Source: Capsicum annuum (Eukaryota > Streptophyta > Magnoliopsida > Solanales > Solanaceae). From it: a stretch of 64,000 nucleotides of DNA. How positions within the stretch are numbered: the stretch's first letter is position 1; every line of letters begins with the position of its first letter. Of the stretch, positions 44,244-55,242 are shown one piece after another. The translations under genes and the position numbers were made by a program. The stretch is taken from assembly GCF_002878395.1 (NCBI RefSeq), contig NC_061114.1:168146625-168210624 (forward strand), written 5' to 3'. The notes beneath the pieces are model-generated. The model ran no database searches. It saw only the letters and a list, made by a program, of their open reading frames with translations, and was not told the origin of the DNA.

Positions 44244-45153
44244 TGTTAGCCTCCTATATTAGTATAATATGTTTTAATATTGACAAACTATTAAAGAAAA
44301 TATGCAGGTGCGATTAATTAAGGAGTTTCATAGAAGGACTGTCCCAAAGCTATAATTGGAATACCATCACAGTAAAATCTTAAGAGATCGCTTATGAGAG
44401 TCAACTATACTAAGAGAAATCATAGAGCAACAACTATGGAAAGCAGATTTTACACAGAGTTGCAAAAGGAAGGAAAATCATAATCATGAAAGAACAATTA
44501 TAGAAGGTAGATTTCACATAGAGCGGCGGAAGAAAGGAAGATCATATCCCTAACATAAAAATATATGATATAGATGTGTATGGATGTAATTATGGACATA
44601 TTAGATATGGACTTACCATATGATGTTAATCCTCAATTAAAGAAGCAATAAAAATCCTTGTTTAGAAAAAAAATCTCTTGGGTTTTTCTTTTAAAGCAAA
44701 AAGTTACAGAAAAAGAATACTATAAAATGATGACTGAAGACAGAAGAAATCTCATGCAACTTCACAAGAAATTATTTTTTTGTCTCAATCTTTAGTTTTT
44801 TCAAAGATTTTTAATTCTCTATTTATAATAGTTACAAAAATAAAAAAAAGATCGAGTCATCTTAGTTATACCAATTCAGGTTGTGTCACAAGATCTGAAT
44901 AAAACATTAAGAATCAAAACTTTTCTAACTGTTGTTCCATTCTAAATATTAATAGCTCTAAAGGAAACCCTTGAAACCCAAGTGGACTGGAGAATCTGAA
45001 CCATTAAAAATCTCGGTGCTCTTTCATACTTATTTATTTATGAATTTTTTTTATCTTATTGTGTATACAAAAGTGCAGGTCAGTTGACTAACAAGACTAA
45101 TCAGTCGAATCAGGAAAATAGTTCAATTTTCCCCCATCCCCTCTTGAATTTCA
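44244..45153 (+). repeat. 3' LTR of Copia SIRE-like element S
   Basis: It starts TGTTAGCCTCCTATATTAG, aligns with 7482-8419 and ends GAATTTCA. It is 910 bases long. Its right flank at 45154 is the middle of an A-family LTR, matching the idea that S sits inside the A-family LTR begun at 6882. Confidence 0.83.
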
Positions 45154-46740
45154 CACTCCTCTCCCAAACCCTCAAGAATGTCAAAAAAAAGGTTTTCTTC
45201 TCACAAAATTCATACTTTCAAGGCTCCAATTCACACCTTCCTCTAAGAAATCTACAAGACCAGGTATGTGGGGTTTAAAAAAGGATAACCTTTTATCCTT
45301 ATACCCAAAAGTTGAGTTTTGACTTTAATTAAGGATTTAATGGCTAGGGTTCATATCCACTTTTCTTATGCTAGGAAATCATGATGTTTTCTTATGAGTT
45401 AAACTTTATTTAGCACAAGATTTTTCATGTTTACTTATGTTTTATCCATGACATTGAGTTTTGGTATTTTAGCATGAAATTTCATTAGTTAAAAAGTATA
45501 TATATATATATATATATATATTTATTTATTTATTTATTTATATATACATATGTTTACTTATGTTATATATATATATACATATTTTTATTTATGTTTTATA
45601 TATAAACATATATATATATATATATGATTTAACATGATTTACTCAGTTTACAAGAATTTCAAGCTTACTAATTCAAGTTACAAAGTATTAGAGCTTGATT
45701 AAAGTTTCGAATTTTTCTCCTTCACTTTGCTAATAAACTTCTTAACATGCTATTCTTCGAATAATTCTACTATAAAGTAACTAATATGAGCTTATTTTAT
45801 CATATCATGATTGTTAGGAATTTATGAATTTAGCTATTCATAATTATAAATGAAAATACCTGTTCTGGTAGATTTGATAAATCTGTACTTTGACATGATA
45901 TGAAATTCATGTATTTATTTAAGAACAAGATTTAACAATAGAAGCATGATTTGTTTTCAGACTTATAAACATATATGCTTATTTCAATGTGAATTTCATA
46001 AAGTATGAGCACTAGTAAGTTTTGGGAATAGTGTTTAGCATTGAGGGGAATATCGGTAAAATGTATTCTATTTCCTACAAACTATGTGCTATCGTATGTT
46101 TAAGAGGCCTCGCCAGAGATTGTCTACCTTTCCAAAATGGGTTCCACTTAGTGATCACTATAGTTAAGGTTCAATACTGATGGCAAGGTATAAAAAAACT
46201 CTTCTCAATGTGGATAAGACGTCGGACTCCATGCTAGCTCACATAATTTATGTCAATTATAAGAATATCATACAAAAAGATGATTTCAAAAATGAAGTGT
46301 AACGACTTACTAATTTTACCAGTTTCATGCATTTCTATATATGCTACCAGCTTCATGATTTGATATATATGCTTTGGAGTATCTCAGTTTATTCATGATC
46401 ATAGTGAATCTATATACATTTAACATGTATGATTTTAACTTATTATTTATATATGGTTCTGCTTATTGCATTCACCCCCATATAATCAGTATATTCCATA
46501 AGTATTGAGCACATATATGTTTGTGTGGCTATATTGTGTCATAAAGTAGGTATCAGTTGTAGACCACAACATCATGATCAGACGGTTTGCAGCTAACATG
46601 GGATGAGATATCTTTTGGGTACTATACGACAATTTGAACAACTTCATTAGATCTGGAAGTTCAATTTTGGGTTATTAGTATTGGTAGTTTTGTCTAAAGC
46701 CTTTATTTTACATTTTGACACTTCTTTAACAAGCTACTTA
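45154..46740 (+). repeat. A-family LTR, 3' part (copy A2), resuming after element S
   Basis: It aligns with about 24505-25730 of the A element LTR, including 'caaggctccaattca', 'caggtatgtgggg', 'gggaatagtgtttagcat' and 'catgctagctcacat'. A long AT microsatellite (45497-45625) is inserted. After about 46650 the match fades, and the exact LTR end is not certain. Confidence 0.7.
45497..45625 (+). repeat. AT-rich microsatellite block
   Basis: A (TA)n tract at 45497-45521 is followed by (TTTA)n to 45540, then shorter TA runs to 45625. It has no counterpart in the other A LTR, so it arose by slippage. Confidence 0.95.
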
Positions 46741-48405
46741 AATTAAGCTTTTAGGGATCCTAGGGACTAAATAATTGTAAATAATCTCTTTTCAAAGATC
46801 TAGGCAATATAGTCTAAAATACTCAAAATACCATAGTAGCATATATGGTTTACTTCTATGGAGATATGAATGAATATAGAGGAACCAATTGAAGTATTTT
46901 TGGACCTTGCTTTAGCTGGTTTACTGCCATCTGGTGAACCCCTGATCCTTCATCTTGATCGCAAGGCATGGTGATGCAACCATTGGGCTTGACCAAGCTA
47001 TTCATCCCGATTGTGTGGTGAGTAGACGGTTATTGCAATGAGTTATCTTGTTGACTAGGTCAGGTTCTTCATCAGGGTTGTGAGACCCACCTCACAAAAT
47101 GGCGATGAGAAATTTGGCATAGGTCAGCACTGACCTCACAATTGTGAGGTAGGGGACTATAATCACTGTTTCTAGAATATTATAAGTACACTATTTTTAC
47201 TATTCTTAACATCTTTAGACTTAGGAGCTTCTGTAAAGAGCAATTTCTAGGGTTTTCTTCACCATTTGAGCTTGGGTAAAAGCCAAATTATTAGTAACAT
47301 TAATTTTTGTTGAATAAATCTTCAAAAGAACCTAGTCTTGATTTCAAACTAGAATATGGAAATTTTTCTGATAAATTGAAAAAATAATTTTTCATTGATT
47401 TCAATTTTTTTTACGTAAAATTTTTAGATGTAGATTCCAATTCATATAGAAAATATATTATTAAAAAATAAAATTCTGGTTTTACCCCTTTCTTTTTCTA
47501 ACCCATTTTTGAACTAATTTTTGACCCATTTCAAATGTATCTAATATAGATATCATTAGCTTCATTTTGATGTGTAAATGATGGTTTTGATAGGTTTATC
47601 TAATAATGAGACTATTTGAGAATGAAAAGCTTCGCATTGTAGGATTAATCTTGGAATTTTGACATTTTGTGGTAGGTTATGGCTTAATCAGACTAGGTCG
47701 AGTCTTAATGAACATGTAAAGCATGTTATGGGTTAGGCAATCTATTCTTAGGGTTGCATTTCAGGATCATTAGTAGTATCGTGTGCTTGTGCGGTGGCTT
47801 ATTTATATATTTCTATTATATTGTGTGCATATACTTGTTATGATTCTCGAATGGGGGCTTTCTTTGATATTATAGGCCTTGTGTATTAATTTTCGTTATT
47901 ATTGTTGTATCACCCAAGTGGGGGGTTTGACTAGATATCATAGGCCTTATTTAAGCATTAATTGTCTTTAACATATTGATAATACCCAGAACGGGAATTC
48001 AAAATGATATTATTGATATCATACATAACTCTTGACAATAGTGGTGTCGTATGATATCTTATATCACGAATCATTTCCAAATGGCGTAGATTCTAACATC
48101 ATTTATACTTGTGTTGAATTGATTTTCATCTTCATATTGATTGATTGTGAGCATTATATCCTCATATCATGTATATATGTTCATGGATTTAACATCAATG
48201 AGAAACATTGATTTTTAATAGAAAAGATGTTTTTATAAAATCCTTAGCTGAGATCATTTTCCAGCAAGGTTGATTGGGATATTACATAGAAATTCTAAGA
48301 TGAGGTCATTTGTCGGCAAGGTTGATTTTGGGTCATTTGAAAGCCTAGACCAAGATTATTTTTCTGTATGGTTATTATGGTCATGAAAGTATAAGGGATC
48401 TGAAA

Positions 48406-48428
48406 CCCCCACCCCCCACCCCCACCCC
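48406..48428 (+). repeat. C-run tract in the B 3' LTR
   Basis: Four C-runs of 5, 6, 5 and 4 are separated by single A bases. The aligned site in the 5' LTR (near 1660) has none, so the run expanded in this copy. Confidence 0.9.
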
Positions 48429-48460
48429 TAGGTCCTGTCCTAAAATGCTGAGGCTTGAAA

Positions 48461-48465
48461 GTTAT
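48461..48465 (+). repeat. Presumed left target duplication of element C (GTTAT)
   Basis: GTTAT lies just outside the C LTR. The matching copy should be beyond the right edge of the window. Confidence 0.4.
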
Positions 48466-50339
48466 TGTCACGACTTGAGTCAGGATCTAGTCAAGACAGG
48501 TATCTCAACCCCACCTTGGACTATAGACCACCCTCTTATCCTAACTACTTGAGCAAAATAAAGATAATAGTAGAAGCAAACCAAACAATAAAAAGGATAT
48601 ATAACCCAAAAGGAAGGTTCTAAGAATCCAAAACAAATAACAAACCCAAACTTGTTCACGAAAGCCTCTAAAACCAAAATAACATACAAGTCGGGACATG
48701 CCCCCGACTATGACAAAAAAGAATCCAAAAATACCATGTCAATAAAGAAAGAATAATGCAATGACAAGGCCTTCCAAAGGATGGAGGCTTACCACTTCAC
48801 AGCAACTCAATAGATATGCTCAACTACCTAACACTACATAAGAGCAACAAAAAAGTCTTCAGACCCTATATCATAAAACAATGTAGCATCCTAGGACCGT
48901 TAGTGGGATAAACATTGGCATGTGACACAGAGAAAGTGATAAAGTAATGGCATTACCCCATGCACCCATTCAAATATATATATGATGTCGCGATAGAGTA
49001 AAGGATCATAAATATGTGAATTTAAAGATTTAACCTAAACTGTGCAGTTCAATCTGTCCTATAGGTACCCATGGGCTATATGGGTTCACCTCCCCCTGCT
49101 GAGAGTGCCCCAGAGCATGTTAGTTCCATAAATTGAGGAAAACCCAAGGGAAAACTAAAGCCACCAAGGATATAGACGTCCCAAAATATATATACATCAT
49201 GAGTGCATCAACCACATGGTTATATAGACCCTTAGAATCGAAAAACGTGGTTTTGAATGCTCGTCCCCCAGGACTTACACTTTCACTATGAGTTACACAA
49301 TTTCCTTTAAGCCCAAATTAATAAAATTTGCACATAAACCAATCTTTTAACCCATGAGTCTTTCATGAAGGCATTTACCACTTGGTATCATCATACCAAT
49401 ATGCTTGCAAGCTTATTTAATTATGCCAAACCAATTCATATAACCAAATTGGACTCCTTAATTCTATTTAAAATCCAAAATCAAGGCCACTAAGGCCATC
49501 CAAAATCGTGTTCATATCCATTTATCCTTTAATGCAATGCAATGCGTTCAAAACTAATTAAATCATGTAATTTTCATATTTAAAATCAAGTTTACAAAGT
49601 GGGTTGAGGTTAATGTCAATTCCAAGTCAAAATTTTTCGAATATGGGGAAAGCCATGTCCCCTATTCCAATCATTTAAACAATGCATCAATTCAGTCTCA
49701 AAAACATCAATTTAAATCATGAATAATCAATTCAAAAGATGGGGAAAACAATTCAATCAGTAACAACCAAAACCCCTCAATCCAATTTCAAAACATAAAA
49801 TTTAAATCACATGAAAATCCATTCTATCAATGCCACAATGTAAAATTAAAGTTTAGGGAAGAGAAATATGCCTGAAATACACAAGACATTGAAGTCAATT
49901 ACATATTTTGAGCCCAGATGATGAATTCACTATGGTTTTGAGTTTAAGAGAGAAAGCGGATGACTTTGATTTTTCAAAACTGAAGAAAATTGAGTTATTT
50001 TATGTTATAAGGTCGTACAAGGGGTAAAAGGACCAAAATCCTATCACCACTAGTGAAAAAACAATAATTGGATGAAATCAAAACATCAGAGTGGTATGCC
50101 AATATCGCAAAGTTTAGCCTCCGTGCTACGCCAATATCGTAGAGGTTAACTCCGTGACACAGCCTTATCGCAGACCCTTATTGCCTCGAGGTCATAAAAT
50201 AATGCCAAACCCCTTTCAAAAAATTTGAAACTTCCCCTAAACAACTTTTTAACATCCCTAAACATAATTCAAGTCAAAACTACCATTACTCATGTGGGAG
50301 GGCCAAAAATAAATGATTGAAATTCTAAGGGGTCTTACA
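48466..50339 (-). repeat. 3' LTR of element C
   Basis: On the minus strand it begins TGTAAGACCCCTTAGAATTTC at 50339 and ends AAGTCGTGACA at 48466, 1,874 bases. The plus-strand fragment 42000-42739 is a second copy of its 3' part. CG-rich words lie at 50095-50190. Confidence 0.88.
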
Positions 50340-50361
50340 TTAGCCCCTAACCCCCTTTTAG
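50340..50361 (-). other. Polypurine tract of element C
   Basis: On the minus strand AAAAGGGGGTTAGGGGCTAA directly precedes the LTR start. Confidence 0.75.
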
Positions 50362-51250
50362 GATCATTCGTCCCCGGATTATGAGTTAGGACACTTTTAG
50401 AATGAGAATAGAAAGAATACACTAGAATTAAATGATAAACTCGAAAAGTGATAAGAGGAAAACAAAACTCATACCTTAAGCACTTTTATCCAACCAAGGA
50501 TCAAGTATGGGTACTTGGACTTTATATCTTCCTCAGCCTCCCATGTAGCCTCTTCTACCTTTTAATTTCTCCAAAGAACCTTTACTGAAGCTACATCCTT
50601 GGTCCTTAATCTATGAACTTGCCAATCTAATAACTCAATAGGGACTTCCTCGGAATACATAGAATCCATAACACCAACATTCTCAATGGTCACTGCTAAG
50701 GAAGGATCACGCACATACTTTTTCAGTATGGACACATGAAAAACTGGATGAATAAAAGCTAAACTTGCGGGAAAATCTAACTCATAAGAAATATTACCAA
50801 TTTTCCTCAGAATCTAATATGGACCAATGGAATGGGGACTGAGTTTCACCCTCTTCCCAAACCTCATCATTCCTTTCATAGGAGACTCCTTAAAGAATAA
50901 TCAATCATTTACTTCAAACTCCAACTCTCTTAGCCTCACATCCGCATAAGACTTTTGGAGACTTTGTGCATTCTTAAGTGTTTCTATAATTACCTTCATC
51001 TTATCCTTCGCTTAGTGAAGCAAGTAAGGATCAAACAACCTATTCTTACCAACCTTAAGCCATCCAATTGGAGACCTACACCTCCTACAATAAAGTGCCT
51101 TAAAAGGGGCCATATAAAAGCTAGAATGATAACTATTGTTGTACGTGAACTCATTAAAATGAAAATGATCAACCTAACTACCTTTAAAATAAATCACACA
51201 GTACCTTATCATATCTTCCAAAGTCTAAAAAGTATATCCCGTTTTCCCAC
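50362..51250 (-). pseudogene. pol: Integrase C-terminus and chromodomain of element C
   Basis: On the minus strand, 50710 to 50475 reads SEEVPIELLDWQVHRLRTKDVASVKVLWRN, one stop, then EEATWEAEEDIKSKYPYL, a Tekay/Del-type chromodomain. Above it (51250 to 50720) are the GPY/F-type pieces: a KLSPHSIGPY-like region near 50840 and HPVFHVSILKKYVRDPSLAV near 50745 after shifts. One stop breaks the chromodomain (at WRN*). Confidence 0.85.
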
Positions 51251-51965
51251 TTGTTAAGGGTGAAAAGCAGTGCAAAGGTTCACCTGAGTACGCAAACCTT
51301 TTCTAAAACAAATGCCAGAAGTGAGATGAAAATTACGTACATTGATCTAAAATAATGGACACTAGATCACTATGCAACTTAATAATTTCCTGAATGAACA
51401 ACTTAGCATAATCCTCTCCTGAGTAGTTAGTTCTGACAAGAAAGAAATGAATAGACTTAGTCATCCTACCTACAATGAACCAAATAGAATCATACTGATT
51501 GTGAGACTACAGAAGACTCGTAATGAAATCTATATTAATCATATCCTACTACCACATAGGAAACTCTATCTCTTGATATACGCCACAAGACCTCAAATTC
51601 TCAACCTTAACTTGCTGACAAACCATACATTTGGCAACAAAATTCTCTACATCTCTCTTTATATTATTCTACAGTAGATTTCCATACATCATGATACATC
51701 TTAGTCGAACTTGAATAAACTATTTATCTAGAATCATGATCCTTAGTAAAAATCCTTTTCCATAGCCCATCGACATCCGGAACACTCAACTTACCTTGAA
51801 ACCTCAGGATTCCATCCCCTCATTCTCAAAATCCATAACCTTTTTCTAAACCGCATCATCCTTAATCTGCATAAGTATGGGATCTAAATCCTGCTTCTCC
51901 TTCACCTCAGCACTAAGAGATATTTTGACCACTTCCTGAACAATCACTTCCCCATCTCCAGAGTC
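51251..51965 (-). pseudogene. pol: Integrase relic of element C
   Basis: Minus-strand pieces: SSSTKMYHDVW near 51690, NFVAKCMVCQQVKVENLR (C-x2-C kept, near 51590-51640), SIWFIVGRMTKSIHF near 51460 (the first catalytic Asp, normally DRMTK, is Gly), and KLFIQEIIKLHSDLVSIILDQCT near 51345-51400 (the second Asp is kept in place of SDRG). The pieces are in several frames with stops. Confidence 0.83.
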
Positions 51966-52515
51966 CAAAAGACAAACCCCAAGTTATCCAACTTGTGAAT
52001 CCCTTCACCAATCCTCTTTTATCCTTATCAAAATGGGATAAGCTCCCTATAGACAACCTGCTAAGAACATCAGCAATAACATTAGCTTTATCTCTATGGT
52101 AGTAAAGGCTTATGTCATAATACTTAAGTAATTCAAGCTACTGCCTCTACACAAGATTCAATTCCTTCTGAGTAAACATATACTACAAACTCTTATAATG
52201 TTAATAGATACCTACATACACTCCATATAGATAATGGCGCCAGATTTTCAATACAAAAACCATAGCTGCCAACTCTAGATCATGTATTGGATAATTCCTT
52301 TCATGCACCTTAAGCATCTTAGATGCATAAGCCACAACCTTACAACACTACATTAAAACATAACCCAGTCCCACACGAGATGTATCAACAATACACAACA
52401 AAACCATTAGTACCCTCGAGCAGGATCAAAACTTGTGAAAAAGTCAAATTATCCTTCAACTTCTCAAAAGTTCCTCACAAGCATCAAAAAACAAAAACTT
52501 AACCTTTTTCTATAA
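51966..52515 (-). pseudogene. pol: RNase H and tether relic of element C
   Basis: Minus-strand pieces include NGFVVYC (near 52405), [39 protein letters not shown] (52220-52330) with the HDLEL Glu present. Toward 52060 an ANVIADVL-like block with the last catalytic Asp is followed by the SLSI-type tether. Frames change after YC and after the repeat of the tether. Confidence 0.8.
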
Positions 52516-53465
52516 TAATTTCATCAACGGAGTATTTTAGTTAGAGTCGTGGGTCTAGGCCATTTCTTAACTGCATTAACTTTATATGGATCCACCTTGA
52601 TCCCCTCACTAGATATAATATGCCCAAGAAAAGTCACACTATTCAGCCAAAACTTACACTTAGAAAATTTAGCATAAAGCTTCTGATCCTTAAGAGTCTG
52701 TAACATAATTTAGAGGTGATTGGCAAGATCCCCTTGAATCTTAGAATACACCAAGATATCATCAATAAAGACTATAACAAACTAATCTAGAAACTGGCTG
52801 AACACCTAATTTATAAGATCTATAAATGCAGCTGGAGCATTAGTCAACCCAAATAGCATAACCAACATCTCATAATGACCATATCAAGTTTGGAAAGCAG
52901 TCTTGGAAATATCAACCTCATAAATTTTTAACTGATGATAGGTCAAACGAAGATCAATCTTAGATAAACATCTAGCTCCTTAAAGCTTATGAAAAAATAA
53001 TCAATCATACGAAGAGGATACTTATTCTTCATTGTAACCTTATGAAATTGACGTTAGTCAATACAAATTCGAAGGGACCTATCCTTCATTTGAATAAAAA
53101 GTACAGAAGCACCCCGCGGAGAAACACTAGGATGAATGAAACCCTTATTAAGAAGATCCTTTAACTGCTCCTTAAGATTTTTTAGTTCAGCTGAAGCCAT
53201 TTTATAATGAGGAATGAAAACAGGTCGAGTATTCGATAGATGATCAATCACAAAATCTATTTCCTTATCAGGAGGAATTCTAAGATGATCAACGGGAAAT
53301 ACTTCAGTAAATTCATTAACTACAGGTACATATTGCAAAGATGGACTTTTTGAGTCAACATCCTTAACCCAAACTAGATGATATAGATACCCTTTTGAAA
53401 TCAACTTCTGAACTCTAAGATAAGAAATAAACCTTGCTTTGGTTACTAACTTCCTTTCCATTCTA
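52516..53465 (-). pseudogene. pol: Reverse transcriptase relic of element C with intact FIDD
   Basis: Minus strand: 53461-53054 holds [77 protein letters not shown] and the start of the palm (RICID). After shifts come MKNKYPLRM, YDMLVML-like pieces and, near 52745-52790, FVIVFIDDILVYSK with both active-site Asp residues kept. 52706-52524 is YAKFSKCKFWLNSVTFLGHIISSEGIKVDPYKV. RT is damaged by shifts between RICID and FIDD. Confidence 0.9.
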
Positions 53466-53875
53466 ATAGCGATTCATTAGGGTAATAGAAACTGACCTTT
53501 TGGGTCCTATAATCTAGAGAATAATAGCATAAATAAAGCCAATCCATCCCCAAGATATTATCAAAATCCACCATATCTAATTCTATCAAATCTACCAATG
53601 TATCCCTATGAAAGATGGACACCACACAGCCCTAATAGATTCTCCCAAAAACTATAGAGTCACCCACGAGACTAGAAACAAAAATAGGGTTGGAAATATT
53701 TTTTGGACCAAAACCAAAATCCACAACCATATAAGATAGGGTAGAACCCGGATCAAAAAAGCAATAAACATCATGAGAAAAGTATTGTAAAATACCAGTA
53801 ACAACATCTGGGTTGCCTCTAATTCTTAGAGAGTAGAAAGTACATAAAGAGGATTTTGATCAGTGCTGGTACCAA
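53466..53875 (-). pseudogene. Aspartic protease relic of element C with DPGS site
   Basis: On the minus strand FDPGSTLSYMVVDFGFGP (near 53765-53710) has the catalytic Asp and Gly intact. Then follow FVSSLVGDSIVFGRIY, VVSIFHRDTLVDLIELDMVDFDNILGMDWLYLCYYSLDYRT and PNESLLEWKG-like pieces toward RT. One stop after GRIY is a C-to-T type change. Confidence 0.85.
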
Positions 53876-54775
53876 AAGTAGTGCCCTTAGTGGACAAAGT
53901 TAAAGAAGTGGCAAATGGAACCTTATTAGCTCCAGTGGTAACCCTGGCTGAAGGATAATCTCATTGTATATGACATAGATAACCATAATTATAGTATTGA
54001 TTTCTCCTTTACTCATAATAACCATGGTGAACCTACCCATAAAAATAATAAGAAGGATAAGGTGGGGCTGACTAAGCTCCACTATCCTGAGATTGGGCAC
54101 CCTATTTCTTAGGACCATTGCTAGCCAAAATAAGATAATCGCCTGAAGTCTTAGGATAAGGGGTACTGGCAGACGAATATGAATTGTCCCAGTTCTCTTT
54201 TTGGTCCACTATCTACTATCTCTTACACTGAATATCTAAACTTCTTATTTTACCTCTATCTCATCTCTGCCTGCTTTTTTTCTTATTCTCAAACTGTTGT
54301 ATATAAACCACCAACCTAGAGATATCCATATCATTGTTTAATATTGTAACCTTAAACTTTAATACCAATCCACAGGACAACCCATAAGCAAACTTTCTCA
54401 TCTTCGATCTCATGGTAGACACCAACTATGGAGGACAACGAGTTAACTGCTGAATTTTAATGTATATTCTTTTATATTCATCTTACCTTACTTCAGATTC
54501 ATAAAGTCTTTAGCCTTAGCTTCCCTCAACTCCTAAGGAAAAAAGTGATCAAGAAAGGCCCCTGAAAATTCATCCCATACAGCTTGCTCAGCATCATCAC
54601 CCCTCATAGCTTTCAACTTCTAATACCACTAATAAGTCAAATCCTTTAACTGATAAGCAGTAAACTCCACACTCTCTATATTAGCAATATGCATCACCCT
54701 AAATATCTTCTCCATCTTATTAATGAACCCCTATTGATCCTCCTCAACCTTAGAGCCTATAAAGGTTGGGGTATT
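53876..54775 (-). pseudogene. gag: gag relic of element C, 3' part
   Basis: On the minus strand, near 54560-54370 it reads AFLDHFFP.ELREAKAKDFMNLK.GKMNIKEYTLKF, then RSKMRKFAYGLSCGL, the retrotransposon-gag core. Further on, near 54110-53950, a Gly/Ser/Tyr-rich tail with YPSYYFYG-like text is seen in a broken frame. I do not see a clean CCHC knuckle. At 54776 a T element interrupts the gene; the first half is outside the window. Confidence 0.8.
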
Positions 54776-55242
54776 TGATAATGCTCAACTTACCCCCATG
54801 ATTAAAGGTTGAGGTGGTCATTATCAATAACCCAACTAGAGTTGAGGTTGGATCCACAAAGAGAAAATTATAAACTTCAAGTCCAATGGGTGCTATAATT
54901 ACTAAAAGTTTACCCGGAATAACAAAAAACTATGCATGTGATATAAAATGGGGGGATTGGATTATAACGATTTTCGACTACCAATGCATAAATATGATAC
55001 TTTTGATTTCAAATCAAAATTAAAGAGGATCTTTGGATTATGACAACCTAAAGGTAAAGAATGTGGGTTGATGATGGTTTAGCATGAAACTTAGTTGTTG
55101 ACCAAAGGATAGCCTAGGTCAAATAGTTAATCTTTCAATAAAACTATAATGATTTCACCCATTGGCTTTTTCGTGCAACTAAAAAGTGTGCAATTTATAA
55201 TCACCCAAAACCTCAATAAAGCATCTTTATTTTTAGGATGAT
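54776..55242 (-). repeat. 3' LTR of minus T element, end part
   Basis: On the minus strand it starts with 'catcctaaaaataaagatg', matching 'catcctagaaatagggatg' in the plus T LTR, and ends TTGAGCATTATCA. It resumes after the solo LTR. The terminal TTATCA is the expected T LTR end. Confidence 0.85.
55238..55242 (+). repeat. Left target-site duplication of solo LTR L2 (ATGAT)
   Basis: ATGAT precedes the LTR. The same five bases follow it at 58654-58658. It is a perfect match. Confidence 0.9.

Larger units (their letters stand above)
46745..48465 (+). repeat. 3' LTR of element B, cut by element C
   Basis: The start 'ttagggatcctagggactaaata' is like other gypsy LTR starts. Positions 47150-48465 align with 440-1705 of the 5' LTR. 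CG-rich words near 46955-47150 (ggtgatgcaac; aaaatggcgatg) lie in the part lost from the 5' copy. At 48466 a minus-strand C element enters. The remainder of the LTR lies beyond the window. Confidence 0.72.
48466..54775 (-). mobile_element. Ty3/gypsy element C (minus strand), 3' part
   Basis: Read on the minus strand the order is gag (54775 to 53880), protease, RT, RNase H, integrase with chromodomain, polypurine tract and 3' LTR (50339 to 48466). The start of gag, primer site and 5' LTR lie beyond a minus-strand T element inserted at 54776 and so beyond the window. Its RT and protease active-site motifs are intact, unlike those of K, B and D, although stops are common. Confidence 0.87.
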
